Below are positions 38,568-48,949 of a stretch of DNA of 64,000 nt, in pieces. The stretch covers positions 62,001 to 126,000 of the forward strand of contig CAVSQM010000005.1 in the NCBI GenBank assembly GCA_963730115.1, read 5' to 3'. The DNA comes from DASQFQ01 sp963730115 (GTDB lineage: Bacteria; Actinomycetota; Thermoleophilia; Solirubrobacterales; Solirubrobacteraceae). Below the pieces are notes generated by a model, which saw nothing but the letters and a program-made list of their open reading frames with translations, had not been told where the DNA came from and made no database searches. Within the stretch, counting starts at the first letter, position 1, and each line of letters opens with the position of its first letter. The translations under genes and the position numbers were made by a program.

Positions 38568-39884
38568 TTATTCCCCGCGCCCGCGCGCCTTCCTGAGCTC
38601 CGCCAGCCGCTCGCGCGCGTCGGGTTCCCCTTCGTCCGGGAAGTAGAAGCGCATCGCCTCGAGCCCGTCGGGCATGTGCTCCTGGTCATTGACGTGACCC
38701 GTGTGCCCGTGCGGGTAGTCGTAGCCGCGGCCGCGCCCGAGCTTGCGCGCCGCCGGGTACGCGGTCGACTGGAGCGCCGGCGGGGGCGGCTTCGCCCCCG
38801 CCTCGCGGATGTGGCCGTGGACCTCGCCGAGCGCGCGCTTCACGGCATCCGACTTGGGCGCCAGCGACAGGTAGATCGCCGCCTGCGCGAGCGCGAACTC
38901 CGCCTCCGGCAGCCCCACGTGCTCGACCGCGTGGGCCGCCGCCACCGCGATCGGCAGCGCCTGCGGGTCGGCGTTCCCGACGTCCTCGGAGGCCAGGATG
39001 ATCATCCGCCGCGCGATGAAGCGCGGGTCCTCGCCGCCCTCGACCATGGCGGCGAGGTAGTACAGGGACGCGTCCGGGTCCGACCCGCGCGTCGCCTTGA
39101 TCCACGCCGAGATGTAGTCGTAGTGCTGGTCGCCGGCCTTGTCGTAGAGCACGGCCTTGCGCTGCAGCGCGTCCTCGGCGTCACCGAGCGTCACCCGCGG
39201 CTCCTGCGCCCGCCCCGCCGTCGTCACCGCCAGCTCGAGCGCGTTCAGCGCCGTGCGCGCGTCACCGCCCGCCCGCACCGCGAGGAACGTGATGACCTCG
39301 TCGGGCACGTCGATCCCGTCGCCGGCGCCGCGTTCGAGCGCCCGCCGCAACAGCGCCTCGAGATCGTCCGAGTCGAGCGCCCGCAGCTCGTAGACCTGCG
39401 CCCGCGACAGCAGCGCCGAGTTGACCTCGAAGTAGGGGTTCTCGGTCGTCGCCCCGATCAGCGTCACCACGCCGTCCTCGACCGCGGGCAGCAGCGCGTC
39501 CTGCTGGGCCTTGTTGAAGCGGTGGATCTCGTCGAGGAAGAAGATCGTGGCGCGGCCGCCACGCCGCCGCTCGGTCGCCCGCGCGATCACCTCGCGCACC
39601 TCGGCGCGCCCGGCGTTGACCGCCGACAGCTCCTCGAACGCCGCGCTCGCGTGCTCGGCGGCGAGCCGCGCCAGCGTCGTCTTGCCGGTGCCGGGCGGCC
39701 CGTAGAGCACCATCGAGTGCGGGGCGCCGGACTCCAGCGACGTCCGCAGCGCCGACCCCTCGCCGAGCAGGTGCTCCTGCCCGACGAACTCCTCCAGCCG
39801 GCGCGGGCGCATGCGCGCGGCCAACGGGCCGTCGAGCGGCTCGTCGGCGGGCTCCTCCTCGGGCGGATCGAACAGACGCTCCAC
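38568..39884 (-). CDS. rarA: Replication-associated recombination protein RarA/MgsA
   Basis: A 438-aa AAA+ ATPase acting at stalled replication forks. Walker A is GPPGTGKT, Walker B FFLDEIHRFNK, and sensor 1 GATTENPYFEVNSALLSR. The C-terminal MgsA domain includes DPDASLYYLAAMVEGGEDP and SEDVGNADP, and the end has the family YPHGHTGH-type segment. ATG 39884. It is divergent from the Fe-S/FAD operon. Confidence 0.95.
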   Translation of the reverse strand: MERLFDPPEEEPADEPLDGPLAARMRPRRLEEFVGQEHLLGEGSALRTSLESGAPHSMVLYGPPGTGKTTLARLAAEHASAAFEELSAVNAGRAEVREVIARATERRRGGRATIFFLDEIHRFNKAQQDALLPAVEDGVVTLIGATTENPYFEVNSALLSRAQVYELRALDSDDLEALLRRALERGAGDGIDVPDEVITFLAVRAGGDARTALNALELAVTTAGRAQEPRVTLGDAEDALQRKAVLYDKAGDQHYDYISAWIKATRGSDPDASLYYLAAMVEGGEDPRFIARRMIILASEDVGNADPQALPIAVAAAHAVEHVGLPEAEFALAQAAIYLSLAPKSDAVKRALGEVHGHIREAGAKPPPPALQSTAYPAARKLGRGRGYDYPHGHTGHVNDQEHMPDGLEAMRFYFPDEGEPDARERLAELRKARGRGE

Positions 39885-39990
39885 AACGGCGAAGTATGAG
39901 GCGTCATGTCGGCTTGCCCGGCGCGCTCACTTCCGGTTAGCTGCGGGGTGCGCGATTCTCACGGACGCTCCGACGGAGGAGGACTCAGCG

Positions 39991-41247
39991 GTGGCTGGCA
40001 ATGGCTACGACCCGAACGGCGACGGGAAGCTGACCGAGGAGTTCGTCGAGCAGTGGCGCGGCAACGCCTACGGCTGCTTCTCCTCCGGCCACAAGTTCTG
40101 CCGCGAGGTCTGCCCCGTCATGCAGGTCACGCGCAACGAGAACCACACGCCGACGGCGTTCCACGCCAGCATCGTCGCGATGGAGCAGGGCCTCGTCGGG
40201 GTCGAGGACGTCGCCGACGACTTCGTCCACTGCACCCAGTGCGGCGCCTGCGAGCTGCGCTGCCCGAACACGCTGATGCTCGGCGACTTCTACCGCAACC
40301 GCACGCGCACGGTCGACGTCGTCAAGGCGATGCGCGCGCTGATGGTCGCCACCGGCAACGAGCGCGAGGGCTGGAAGCTGTGGAACGCGCGCCTCGCCGA
40401 GCGCCACAACGAGCCGGTCCTCGGCGACGTCGACGTCTCCCAGGAGCACGTCGCCGACTGGGCCGACGGGCTCGACATCCCGGTCGGCGGCGAGGCGATC
40501 CTGTTCGTCGACTGCGAGGCGGCCTTCTACCGGACCTCCTACACGCGGGCGTTCGCGCAGCTGCTCCAGATGGCGGGCGTCGAGTTCGGGCTCATGCGCG
40601 AGCAGTGGTGCTGCGGCGGCCCGGCCGCCGAGATGGGCTACGTCGACCTCGCGCGCAAGCACGCCGAGCACAACGTCGCCGACTGGCGGGCGGTCGGCGC
40701 GAAGCGCATCATCGCCCCCGACCCGCACGACTACATCGCCTTCACCGAGGACTACCCGCGCTACTTCGGCGACGACTACGAGTTCGAGATCGTCCTCGGG
40801 GTCGAGCTCGTCAACGACCTCGTCAAGGACGGCAAGATCACGCTGACGCGGCCAGTCGAGCGCACCGTCACCTACCACGACCCGTGCCGGCTCAACAAGC
40901 GCAAGGGCGTCCACGCCGCGCCGCGCGAGCTGCTGCGCGCGGTGCCCGGGATCGAGTTCCGCGACGTCGACCACGTCACCCAGTGGTCGTACTGCTCGGG
41001 CGGCGGCGGCGGGCTGCCGGTCGAGAAGCCCGAGATCACCGCGGAGATCAGCCGGCGCCGCGTCGCCAAGGCGAACGAGCTGGAGGTCGACACGCTGATC
41101 AGCGCCTGCCCGTGGTCGGAGCGGCCGCTGTCCGAGGCGGGCGACGCGGCCGAGCTGGAGGTGATGGACCTCTTCGAGCTCGTCGCGCAGTCCGCCGGCA
41201 TCGAGGTCGGCGGCCACACGCAGGGCGCGCGGGAGGCGACGTCATGA
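39991..41247 (+). CDS. (Fe-S)-binding oxidoreductase subunit (GlcF/HdrD-like)
   Basis: A 418-aa ferredoxin-plus-CCG-domain protein. The second [4Fe-4S] motif is canonical: Cys81, 84, 87 and 91 in HCTQCGACELRCP. The first is atypical: Cys29, Cys37 and Cys41 (GCFSSGHKFCREVCP) without the normal CxxCxxC spacing. Two cysteine-rich domains follow (WCCGGPAAEMGY; DPCRLNK plus YCSGGGGGLP). It would pass electrons from the FAD partner. GTG 39991 follows a GGAGGAGG site; stop overlaps the next start (ATGA). Confidence 0.85.
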   Translation: MAGNGYDPNGDGKLTEEFVEQWRGNAYGCFSSGHKFCREVCPVMQVTRNENHTPTAFHASIVAMEQGLVGVEDVADDFVHCTQCGACELRCPNTLMLGDFYRNRTRTVDVVKAMRALMVATGNEREGWKLWNARLAERHNEPVLGDVDVSQEHVADWADGLDIPVGGEAILFVDCEAAFYRTSYTRAFAQLLQMAGVEFGLMREQWCCGGPAAEMGYVDLARKHAEHNVADWRAVGAKRIIAPDPHDYIAFTEDYPRYFGDDYEFEIVLGVELVNDLVKDGKITLTRPVERTVTYHDPCRLNKRKGVHAAPRELLRAVPGIEFRDVDHVTQWSYCSGGGGGLPVEKPEITAEISRRRVAKANELEVDTLISACPWSERPLSEAGDAAELEVMDLFELVAQSAGIEVGGHTQGAREATS

Positions 41248-42755
41248 GCGTCGCGTTCAAGAGCGCGGTCGACGACGCCGTCCTCGACGAGCTGCGCGCG
41301 ATCACCGGCGACGACGACCGCGTGCTCGACAACCTCAGCTCGCGCGTCAACCGCACGCGCGTCCCGGCGCCGTTCCCCGTCCACCGCTGGGCCGACCACA
41401 TGCCCGACGTCGCCGTGCTCCCGATCTCCACGGAAGAGGTCTCGGAGGTCGTCAAGCTCGCCAACCGGCTGCGCATCCCGGTCGTCCCGCGCGCCGGCGG
41501 CACCGGGCTCGCCGACGGCGCCGTCCCGCTGCGCGGCGGCATCCTCGTCGACGTCAAGCTGATGAACAAGATCCACGAGGTCGACCTCGTGGACCGCACC
41601 GTGACCGTCGGGACGGGCATCAACATGCTCAAGCTCAACGAGGAGCTGCGGAGGCACGGCGTCTTCTATCCCGACGACCCGGCGTCCTACCCCTGCTCGC
41701 TCGTCGGCGGCCGCATCGGCGCCGGCGGCTGGTCGCTGCTCGGCGCGCGTTTCGGCCACACGCGCGAGAACGTCGTCTCGATGCAGGTCGTCCTCCCGAC
41801 CGGCGAGATCGCGCAGATCGGCGACGGCGGCGGGCGCAAGCTGCGCAAGTCCTCGACCGGCCTCAACCTCAAGCAGCTGTTCACCGGCCACCAGGGCACG
41901 CTGGGGATCTGCACCGAGGCGACGCTCGAGCTCGCGCCGCGCCCGGAGATCGAGTTCGCGGCCTTCTTCGCGTTCGAGGACTACGCGGGCGCCTGGGAGA
42001 CGACCGGGATCCTCGCCAAGTCCGGGCTGGCGACGCTCGCCGGCGTCGTGCTGTTCGACGAGTGGAAGATCAACTACCTGCGCCGCGACGACGAGGCCTA
42101 CATCGAGCAGCCGGAGTCCGTGCGCGCGGTCGTCGCGGTCGCGATGTACGGCCGCCGCGTCGAGGTCGAGCCCGCCTCCAAGGTGGTGATGCAGCTCGGC
42201 CGCAGCGCCGGCGGCAAGTACCTGGGCGACGAGATCTCGGCCGGCGACTGGGCCTCGCGCCACGACCGCTACGCGATCCCGCTGCACGGCCGCTCCCCCG
42301 AGGGCCAGGCGGTCCCGATGTCGTGGCACTGCGAGGACGCGGCGCTCAACTACTCCGTGCTGCCGATGGTGCGCGAGGAGTGGCACGCGATCGTCGCGCG
42401 CTACCGCGAGCGCTACGGCATCTTCGACGACTGGGGGATGTTCGCCTACACCAACGGCCCCTACAAGCCGTGGGCGGACTACCTGGTCGAGATCGACGTC
42501 GGGATCTGGGAGCAGCGGCTCGACGAGGAGAACTGGAACGCGTGGGTCGACTGCAAGCGCGAGATCGCGGAGGTGTCGCTGAAGTACGGCGGCTCGATCA
42601 CCGCCTGCCACGGGGCGACGCGGGCGGGCGACGCCGAGCTCGTCCCCACCGAGATGGGCAGCGCGTGGCCCGTGGTCAAGGCGATCAAGCGCGCGCTCGA
42701 CCCCAACAACGTCATGAACCCCGGCAAGCAGTGCTTCGACGAGGCCTACGAATGA
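41244..42755 (+). CDS. FAD-linked oxidase (GlcD / D-lactate dehydrogenase-like)
   Basis: A 503-aa flavoprotein of the FAD_binding_4 (PCMH) fold with a GlcD-like C-terminal domain. VPRAGGTGLADGAVPLRGG is the FAD pyrophosphate region, and RKSSTGLNLKQLFTGHQGTLGI the second FAD block. The end has DPNNVMNPGKQC, the usual GlcD finish. The substrate is probably a 2-hydroxy acid or an alcohol, but cannot be assigned. It pairs with the Fe-S protein, with which it overlaps by 4 bp. Confidence 0.87.
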   Translation: MSVAFKSAVDDAVLDELRAITGDDDRVLDNLSSRVNRTRVPAPFPVHRWADHMPDVAVLPISTEEVSEVVKLANRLRIPVVPRAGGTGLADGAVPLRGGILVDVKLMNKIHEVDLVDRTVTVGTGINMLKLNEELRRHGVFYPDDPASYPCSLVGGRIGAGGWSLLGARFGHTRENVVSMQVVLPTGEIAQIGDGGGRKLRKSSTGLNLKQLFTGHQGTLGICTEATLELAPRPEIEFAAFFAFEDYAGAWETTGILAKSGLATLAGVVLFDEWKINYLRRDDEAYIEQPESVRAVVAVAMYGRRVEVEPASKVVMQLGRSAGGKYLGDEISAGDWASRHDRYAIPLHGRSPEGQAVPMSWHCEDAALNYSVLPMVREEWHAIVARYRERYGIFDDWGMFAYTNGPYKPWADYLVEIDVGIWEQRLDEENWNAWVDCKREIAEVSLKYGGSITACHGATRAGDAELVPTEMGSAWPVVKAIKRALDPNNVMNPGKQCFDEAYE

Positions 42756-43009
42756 GCATCTTCCGACTGGGCGAGCAGCAGCCGCCCGAGCCGCGCCAGA
42801 TCAACGACAGCGTCGTGATGCGCTTCGAGCACGTCTACGAGGTCGATCCCTCGCTGATGGAGCTGACCGGGCAGCAGCCGTTCCCGGCCTGGGACACGCA
42901 GCGCATCGTCGACGGCCGCTGGGACTACCTGGACTGGATGCACGACCACTTCGCCGACGAGGTGCTGCTCGCGGGCGAGGGGAGCGAAACCACCAAGGAG
43001 GAGGAGTGA
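42752..43009 (+). CDS. Small protein of the Fe-S/FAD/LLM operon (85 aa)
   Basis: I do not recognise this 85-aa soluble protein. It is acidic and aromatic-rich (FEHVYEVDPSLMELTGQQPF, DGRWDYLDWMHDHFADEVLL) with a Glu-rich end. It overlaps both neighbours (ATGA with the FAD gene, TGATG with the LLM gene), so it is part of the operon and may be an accessory subunit or interaction factor. Confidence 0.7.
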   Translation: MSIFRLGEQQPPEPRQINDSVVMRFEHVYEVDPSLMELTGQQPFPAWDTQRIVDGRWDYLDWMHDHFADEVLLAGEGSETTKEEE

Positions 43010-44085
43010 TGGGCGAAAACGGCATGCGCTGGAGCTTCTGCATGCTCCCCGACTATCCGCTGCAGGAGTGCATCGACACGATCAAGACGGCGGACGAGCT
43101 CGGCTTCTACGCGGCGTACTCGGTCGACGAGACCTGGCACAAGGACCCGTACACGGTGTTCGCGGCCGCCGCCGACAAGACGGAGCGCATCCGCTTCGGA
43201 CCCAACGTGACGCACGTCTTCCTGCGCGAGCCGACGCTGATCTGCCAGCAGATCGCCACGCTCGACGAGCTGACCAACGGCCGCATGGAGCTGATCGTCT
43301 CGACCGGCAACTTCGGGCTGCTGTCGCAGTACGGGATCGACTGGGAGAGCCAGAAGCCGCTGTCGCGGCTGCGCGAGGCCATCCACGTGATGCGCACGTT
43401 CCTGGCCGACGGCGCGATCACGTTCGAGGGCGACTTCTTCAAGTACAACGGCCTCTACACGTTCGCGCGGCCGGTCCAGGACCCGATCCCGATCAAGATG
43501 GGCGCCATGAAGGGCCCGCGCTCGTTCCGCACGGCGGGCGAGATCGCCGACGGCGTGCACCACGCGCTCTCCTACTCGCGCGAGGCCTACGACTACATGG
43601 CCGAGAAGACCCGCGAGGGCGCCGAGAAGGCCGGCCGCGAGGTCAGCGACCTCGACCTCGGCGCGTGGACGGTGACCGTCGTGTCCGACGACTCCGAGGC
43701 GGCGAAGCGCGCGGCGCGCATCCTCGTGGCGTTCTACATCTCCTCGATGCCGCCCGAGCAGCTCGCGCGCCACGGGATCGAGGCCTCGGAGCTGCAGCCG
43801 GTGGTCGACGCGCTCGGCGCGGGCGACATCCCGAAGGCGGTCGAGCTGTTCAAGCCCGAGTACTCCGAGAAGCTCTCGCTCGCGGGCACGCCCGAGGAGT
43901 GCGTGGAAAAGATCAAGTCCAACATGGAGCCGACTGGCGTGAACCACATGATCCTCGCGCTCGCCGACCCCGCGATCGTGAAGCTGTTCTCGGGTGAGGA
44001 GGTCGCGAACGTGCCGGACATGCGCGGCCAGCTCAAGCTCGTGGCCGAGCGCATGATGCCCGCGTTCGCGGGGGCGACCGCGTAG
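43009..44085 (+). CDS. LLM-class (F420-type) oxidoreductase, Mer-like
   Basis: A 358-aa luciferase-like TIM-barrel enzyme. Blocks typical of F420-dependent members such as methylene-tetrahydromethanopterin reductase are seen: GFYAAYSVDETWHKDPYT, RIRFGPNVTHVFLREPT and the loop PIPIKMGAMKGPRSFRTAGEIADGV. It could use F420 or FMN. Coupling to the Fe-S/FAD pair suggests that one substrate is oxidised in steps or that electrons are exchanged with F420. ATG at 43009 overlaps the previous stop. Confidence 0.85.
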   Translation: MGENGMRWSFCMLPDYPLQECIDTIKTADELGFYAAYSVDETWHKDPYTVFAAAADKTERIRFGPNVTHVFLREPTLICQQIATLDELTNGRMELIVSTGNFGLLSQYGIDWESQKPLSRLREAIHVMRTFLADGAITFEGDFFKYNGLYTFARPVQDPIPIKMGAMKGPRSFRTAGEIADGVHHALSYSREAYDYMAEKTREGAEKAGREVSDLDLGAWTVTVVSDDSEAAKRAARILVAFYISSMPPEQLARHGIEASELQPVVDALGAGDIPKAVELFKPEYSEKLSLAGTPEECVEKIKSNMEPTGVNHMILALADPAIVKLFSGEEVANVPDMRGQLKLVAERMMPAFAGATA

Positions 44086-44147
44086 AGCTCGCCCTCTTCG
44101 CGCTCTGGTGCTTCCTGGTCGCCTTCGCGGGCGGCCTCGTCGGGCTC

Positions 44148-44825
44148 GTGCTCGGCAACATCCGCCTGCCCGCGACGCTCGTCGTCGCGGGCTCGGCGGC
44201 GTCGGGCGGCGGCGCCAACCTCGCGATCTCGGCGATCGCGGCGCTCACCGCGGCCACCGTGCACATCCGCCACGGGCGAATCAACTGGCGGCTGGTGGCG
44301 TGGATGGGGCCGCCGTCGGTCGTCGGCGCGGTGGCGGGCGGCTACCTGGCCGGCGCGATCCCGGAGTGGCTGCTGCTGACCGTGATCGCCGTCGTGCTGA
44401 TCCAGTCGGCGGTCGAGCTGCTGCGCAACCCGCCGAAGCCGGCCGGCGCCGACGGCGGCGAGCTCGACGTGCGCGCCGCCGTGCTCAGCGGCGCGGTCAT
44501 CGGCGTGCTCGGCGGCCTCGTCGGCTTGATCCTCGGCTCGCTGCGGATGCCGGCGCTGCTGCGCTGGGTCGGCGAGACGCCGCAGCGGGCGGTCGGCACC
44601 AACGTCACCGTCGGCGTGCTGGTGGGCGTCGCGGGCTCGCTCGCCCACCTGCCCAACGCGGCGCCGGACCTCGACGCGATCGCGGTCGGCGGTGCCGCGT
44701 CGGTCCCGGGCGCCCTGCTCGGCTCGCGCCTCACGGGGCGGCTCTCGGAGGAGGCGCTGATCCGCGCGATCGCCGTCGTGCTGCTGGTGGCCGCGGCGGG
44801 TTGCATCGCGCAGGCCGTAACCTGA
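44148..44825 (+). CDS. TauE/SafE-family membrane transporter (start unresolved)
   Basis: A sulfite/anion exporter-like membrane protein with about eight TM helices in two halves. Repeats are visible: PATLVVAGSAASGGGANLAISAIAALTA early, PQRAVGTNVTVGVLVGVAGSLAHL later. GTG 44148 is the first usable start but truncates the first helix. Coding signal runs back in frame as ELALFALWCFLVAFAGGLVGLV from about 44085, directly after the LLM stop, with only a GTA codon before it. A substitution or rare start is possible. Confidence 0.8.
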   Translation: MLGNIRLPATLVVAGSAASGGGANLAISAIAALTAATVHIRHGRINWRLVAWMGPPSVVGAVAGGYLAGAIPEWLLLTVIAVVLIQSAVELLRNPPKPAGADGGELDVRAAVLSGAVIGVLGGLVGLILGSLRMPALLRWVGETPQRAVGTNVTVGVLVGVAGSLAHLPNAAPDLDAIAVGGAASVPGALLGSRLTGRLSEEALIRAIAVVLLVAAAGCIAQAVT

Positions 44826-44833
44826 TCCGGTCC

Positions 44834-46132
44834 ATGGACCTGCAGGAGGAGACCGCCGACGTCCTCGGCAACCTGATCCGCTTCAACACGGTCAACCCGC
44901 CCGGCGACGAGCGGGACTGTCAGGAGTGGCTGAAGGCCTATCTCGAGGAGGCGGGCTTCGAGTGCGAGCTGGCCGGGACGTCGGACGAGCGGCCGAACCT
45001 CGTGGCGCGGCTACCCGGCGAGGCCGACGGCCCTGTCCTCGGCTACCTCTCGCACGTCGACACCGTGCTCGCGTCGCCCGAGGACTGGTCGCGCGACCCG
45101 TGGTCGGGCGAGCTGCACGACGGCTTCGTCTGGGGCCGCGGCGCGCTCGACATGAAGTCCCAGACCGCCGCCGAGGTCGTGGCCGGCGCGGCGCTGGCGC
45201 GCGAGGGCTGGCGGCCGCCGCGCGGCGAGCTGAAGATCATCTCGGTCGCCGACGAGGAGGTCGGCGGTCTGGTCGGCGCGCAGTGGCTGACCCAGGAGCG
45301 CCCCGACCTCGCGCGCGTCGACATGCTGCTCAACGAGGGCGCCGGCCCTGTCATCCCCTACGACGGCCGCCGCCTCTACGGCGTCTGCTGCGCGGAGAAG
45401 GGGACGTTCCGCTTCGTCGTGCGCGCGGGAGGCCGCGCCGGGCATGCGTCGGTCCCGGCGCTCGCCGACAACGCGCTGCTCAAGTTGCTGCCGTACGTCG
45501 CGCGCCTGGGCGAGGCGCCGGTCACGCACGACCTCACCGACCCGCCGCGCGCGTTCCTGTCCGCGGTCGGGCTCGACCCGGCCGACCCCGACGGCGCGCT
45601 CGCGACCCTGCGCGACGACGACGAGCGGCTCGCGGCGATGATCGAGCCGACCTTCGGCGTCACCTACGCGCCGACCATCATCGAGGCGTCGACCAAGATC
45701 AACGTGATCCCCGCCCGCGCGGAGCTCAAGGTCGACTGCCGGGTGCCGGCCGGGATGGGCGCCGAGGAGACGATGGCCCGCGTGCGCGAGGCGCTCGGCG
45801 ACACCGACGGCGTCGAGGTCGAGTTCCTCGAGGAGGTCATCGGCAACAGCTCGCCGGTCGAGTCGCCGCTGATGGACGCGATCCGCGACTGGGTCGGCGA
45901 GGCCGAGCCGGGCGCCGAGGCGGTGCCGACGGTGCTGCCCGCCTTCACCGACTCGCGCTGGTTCCGCAACGCGTTCCCCGACTGCGTCGCCTACGGCTTC
46001 TTCCCCCACAAGCACATGACGCTGTACGACACGTGGCCGCTGATCCACGGGGCCGACGAGCGGATCGACGTCCGCGACCTCGGCTTCGCCGCGCGCTTCT
46101 TCCACGAGCTGCCGAGGAGGCTGCTGGCATGA
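44834..46132 (+). CDS. M20-family metallopeptidase/deacylase
   Basis: A 432-aa zinc amidohydrolase of the M20 (ArgE/DapE/CPG2) family. Metal and catalytic motifs are SHVDTV, GRGALDMKSQ, SVADEEVGG and LNEGAGP, with GFFPHKHM near the end for the last His. The dimerisation domain lies in the middle (GRAGHASVP). ATG at 44834. It overlaps the DUF1385 gene (ATGA). Confidence 0.92.
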   Translation: MDLQEETADVLGNLIRFNTVNPPGDERDCQEWLKAYLEEAGFECELAGTSDERPNLVARLPGEADGPVLGYLSHVDTVLASPEDWSRDPWSGELHDGFVWGRGALDMKSQTAAEVVAGAALAREGWRPPRGELKIISVADEEVGGLVGAQWLTQERPDLARVDMLLNEGAGPVIPYDGRRLYGVCCAEKGTFRFVVRAGGRAGHASVPALADNALLKLLPYVARLGEAPVTHDLTDPPRAFLSAVGLDPADPDGALATLRDDDERLAAMIEPTFGVTYAPTIIEASTKINVIPARAELKVDCRVPAGMGAEETMARVREALGDTDGVEVEFLEEVIGNSSPVESPLMDAIRDWVGEAEPGAEAVPTVLPAFTDSRWFRNAFPDCVAYGFFPHKHMTLYDTWPLIHGADERIDVRDLGFAARFFHELPRRLLA

Positions 46133-46911
46133 CGGAACCGGACAAGCTCCGCCTCGGCGGCATGGCGCTGCGCAACGGGCTGCTCGTGCACGGGCCGACC
46201 CACTGGGCCGCGGCCGTGCGCACGCGCGACGGCGAGGTGAAGGCGGCGTCGGGCAAGAAGCCGCGGCTGCGCGCCGCCGACGGCGTGCCGGGCGTGCGCG
46301 GCGTCGCGCGGCTCGGCGAGGCGATGGCGGTGATCCCGCTCGTCAAGCGCGGGCTGCCGGAGGCGAAGATGCCGTTCCAGGACGTCTCCGTGCTGACTGT
46401 GGCGGCGGGCGCCACGGTGACCGGCGCGCTGGCCAGGAAGCGGCTCGGCGGGATGGGCGGCGAGACGATCGCGGCGCTCGTGTCGGTCGCGCCGGCGCTG
46501 TTCGCCCTGCGCGGCGGCGAGCTCGCCCAGTACCACGGCGTCGAGCACAAGGCGATCGCCGCCTACGAGCAGGACGCCGACGACGCGCGCGACACGTCGA
46601 AGGAGCACGAGCGCTGCGGCTCGCACCTCGTCGCGCCGCTGCTCGCCTCCAACCTGGCCGGCACCGTGCTGCTGCGGCGCACGCTCGAGAAGCCGGGCCC
46701 GGTGGCGGGCGGAGCGGTGGCGCTCGCCTCGACCGCGGTGGCCGTCGAGGTCTTCGCGTGGTGCGAGCGCAACAGCGAGACGAAGCTCGCGCAGGCGTTG
46801 CGCAAGCCGGGCTTCGAGATCCAGCGCCTGATCGGCACGCGCGAGCCGGACGAGCGCCAGCTCGAGGTCGGGCGCGCCGCGCTGGCCGAGATCCTGCGCG
46901 TCGAGACGTAG
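46129..46911 (+). CDS. DUF1385 membrane protein
   Basis: A 260-aa DUF1385 (YqhQ-like) protein. GGMALRNGLLVHGP is the conserved opening and ELAQYHGVEHKAIAAYE carries the family histidines. SKEHERCGSHLVAPLLASN follows, then a TM region. DUF1385 proteins are metal-dependent by appearance, but their role is not settled. Translation is coupled to the M20 gene. Confidence 0.85.
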   Translation: MTEPDKLRLGGMALRNGLLVHGPTHWAAAVRTRDGEVKAASGKKPRLRAADGVPGVRGVARLGEAMAVIPLVKRGLPEAKMPFQDVSVLTVAAGATVTGALARKRLGGMGGETIAALVSVAPALFALRGGELAQYHGVEHKAIAAYEQDADDARDTSKEHERCGSHLVAPLLASNLAGTVLLRRTLEKPGPVAGGAVALASTAVAVEVFAWCERNSETKLAQALRKPGFEIQRLIGTREPDERQLEVGRAALAEILRVET

Positions 46912-46977
46912 AACTAAGGTCCACGCCGCATTGTGGTGGGGCGTAGGCTGCGCTAAACCTGCTGGGTAACCACCGGC

Positions 46978-46984
46978 AGGGAGG
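46978..46984 (+). promoter_or_regulatory. Ribosome-binding site that supports a CTG start for ftsH
   Basis: AGGGAGG is followed after 6 nt by CTG at 46991. No ATG or GTG is at usable distance. The hairpin-forming sequence CCTGC...GCAGG just upstream partly overlaps this site. Confidence 0.6.
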
Positions 46985-46990
46985 CCACCG

Positions 46991-48555
<1,565 letters not shown>

Positions 48556-48559
<4 letters not shown>

Positions 48560-48936
48560 GCCGACTCGGGCTGCATCGCCCCGTGGTAGACGGCCTCGAC
48601 GTTGTTCCCGTCGGGGTCGAGGGCGAAGGCGCCGTAGTAGTTCTGGTGGTAGTGGGGGCGCGGGCCGGGCTCGCCGTTGTCTGTTGCGCCCGCCGCCAGC
48701 GCGGCGGCATGGAAGGCCTGGACCTGCTGCTCGGAGTCGGCGCGGAACGCGACGTGGCTCGCCGCCGTCGGGCCGTCGGCGGGCGCGAGCCAGAAGTCCG
48801 GCATGCGCGCGCCCATGCCGACCACGCCGGGCGCCGGCTCGAGCAGCACCCGGTAGCCGAGCGGCTCGAGCGCCTGCTCGTAGAACGCGCGGCTGGCCGC
48901 CGGGTCGGCGACGTGGAGCTTGAGGTGGTCGATCAT
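48556..48936 (-). CDS. VOC/glyoxalase-family protein
   Basis: A 126-aa vicinal-oxygen-chelate protein. HLKLHVADPAASRAFYEQALEPLGY, HVAFRADSEQQVQAFH and GAFALDPDGNNVEAVYHG are the repeated beta-alpha-beta modules with metal-site residues. Enzymatic role unknown. Convergent with ftsH; stops overlap in CTAG. Confidence 0.88.
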
Positions 48937-48949
48937 CTGCTGCGCGAGC

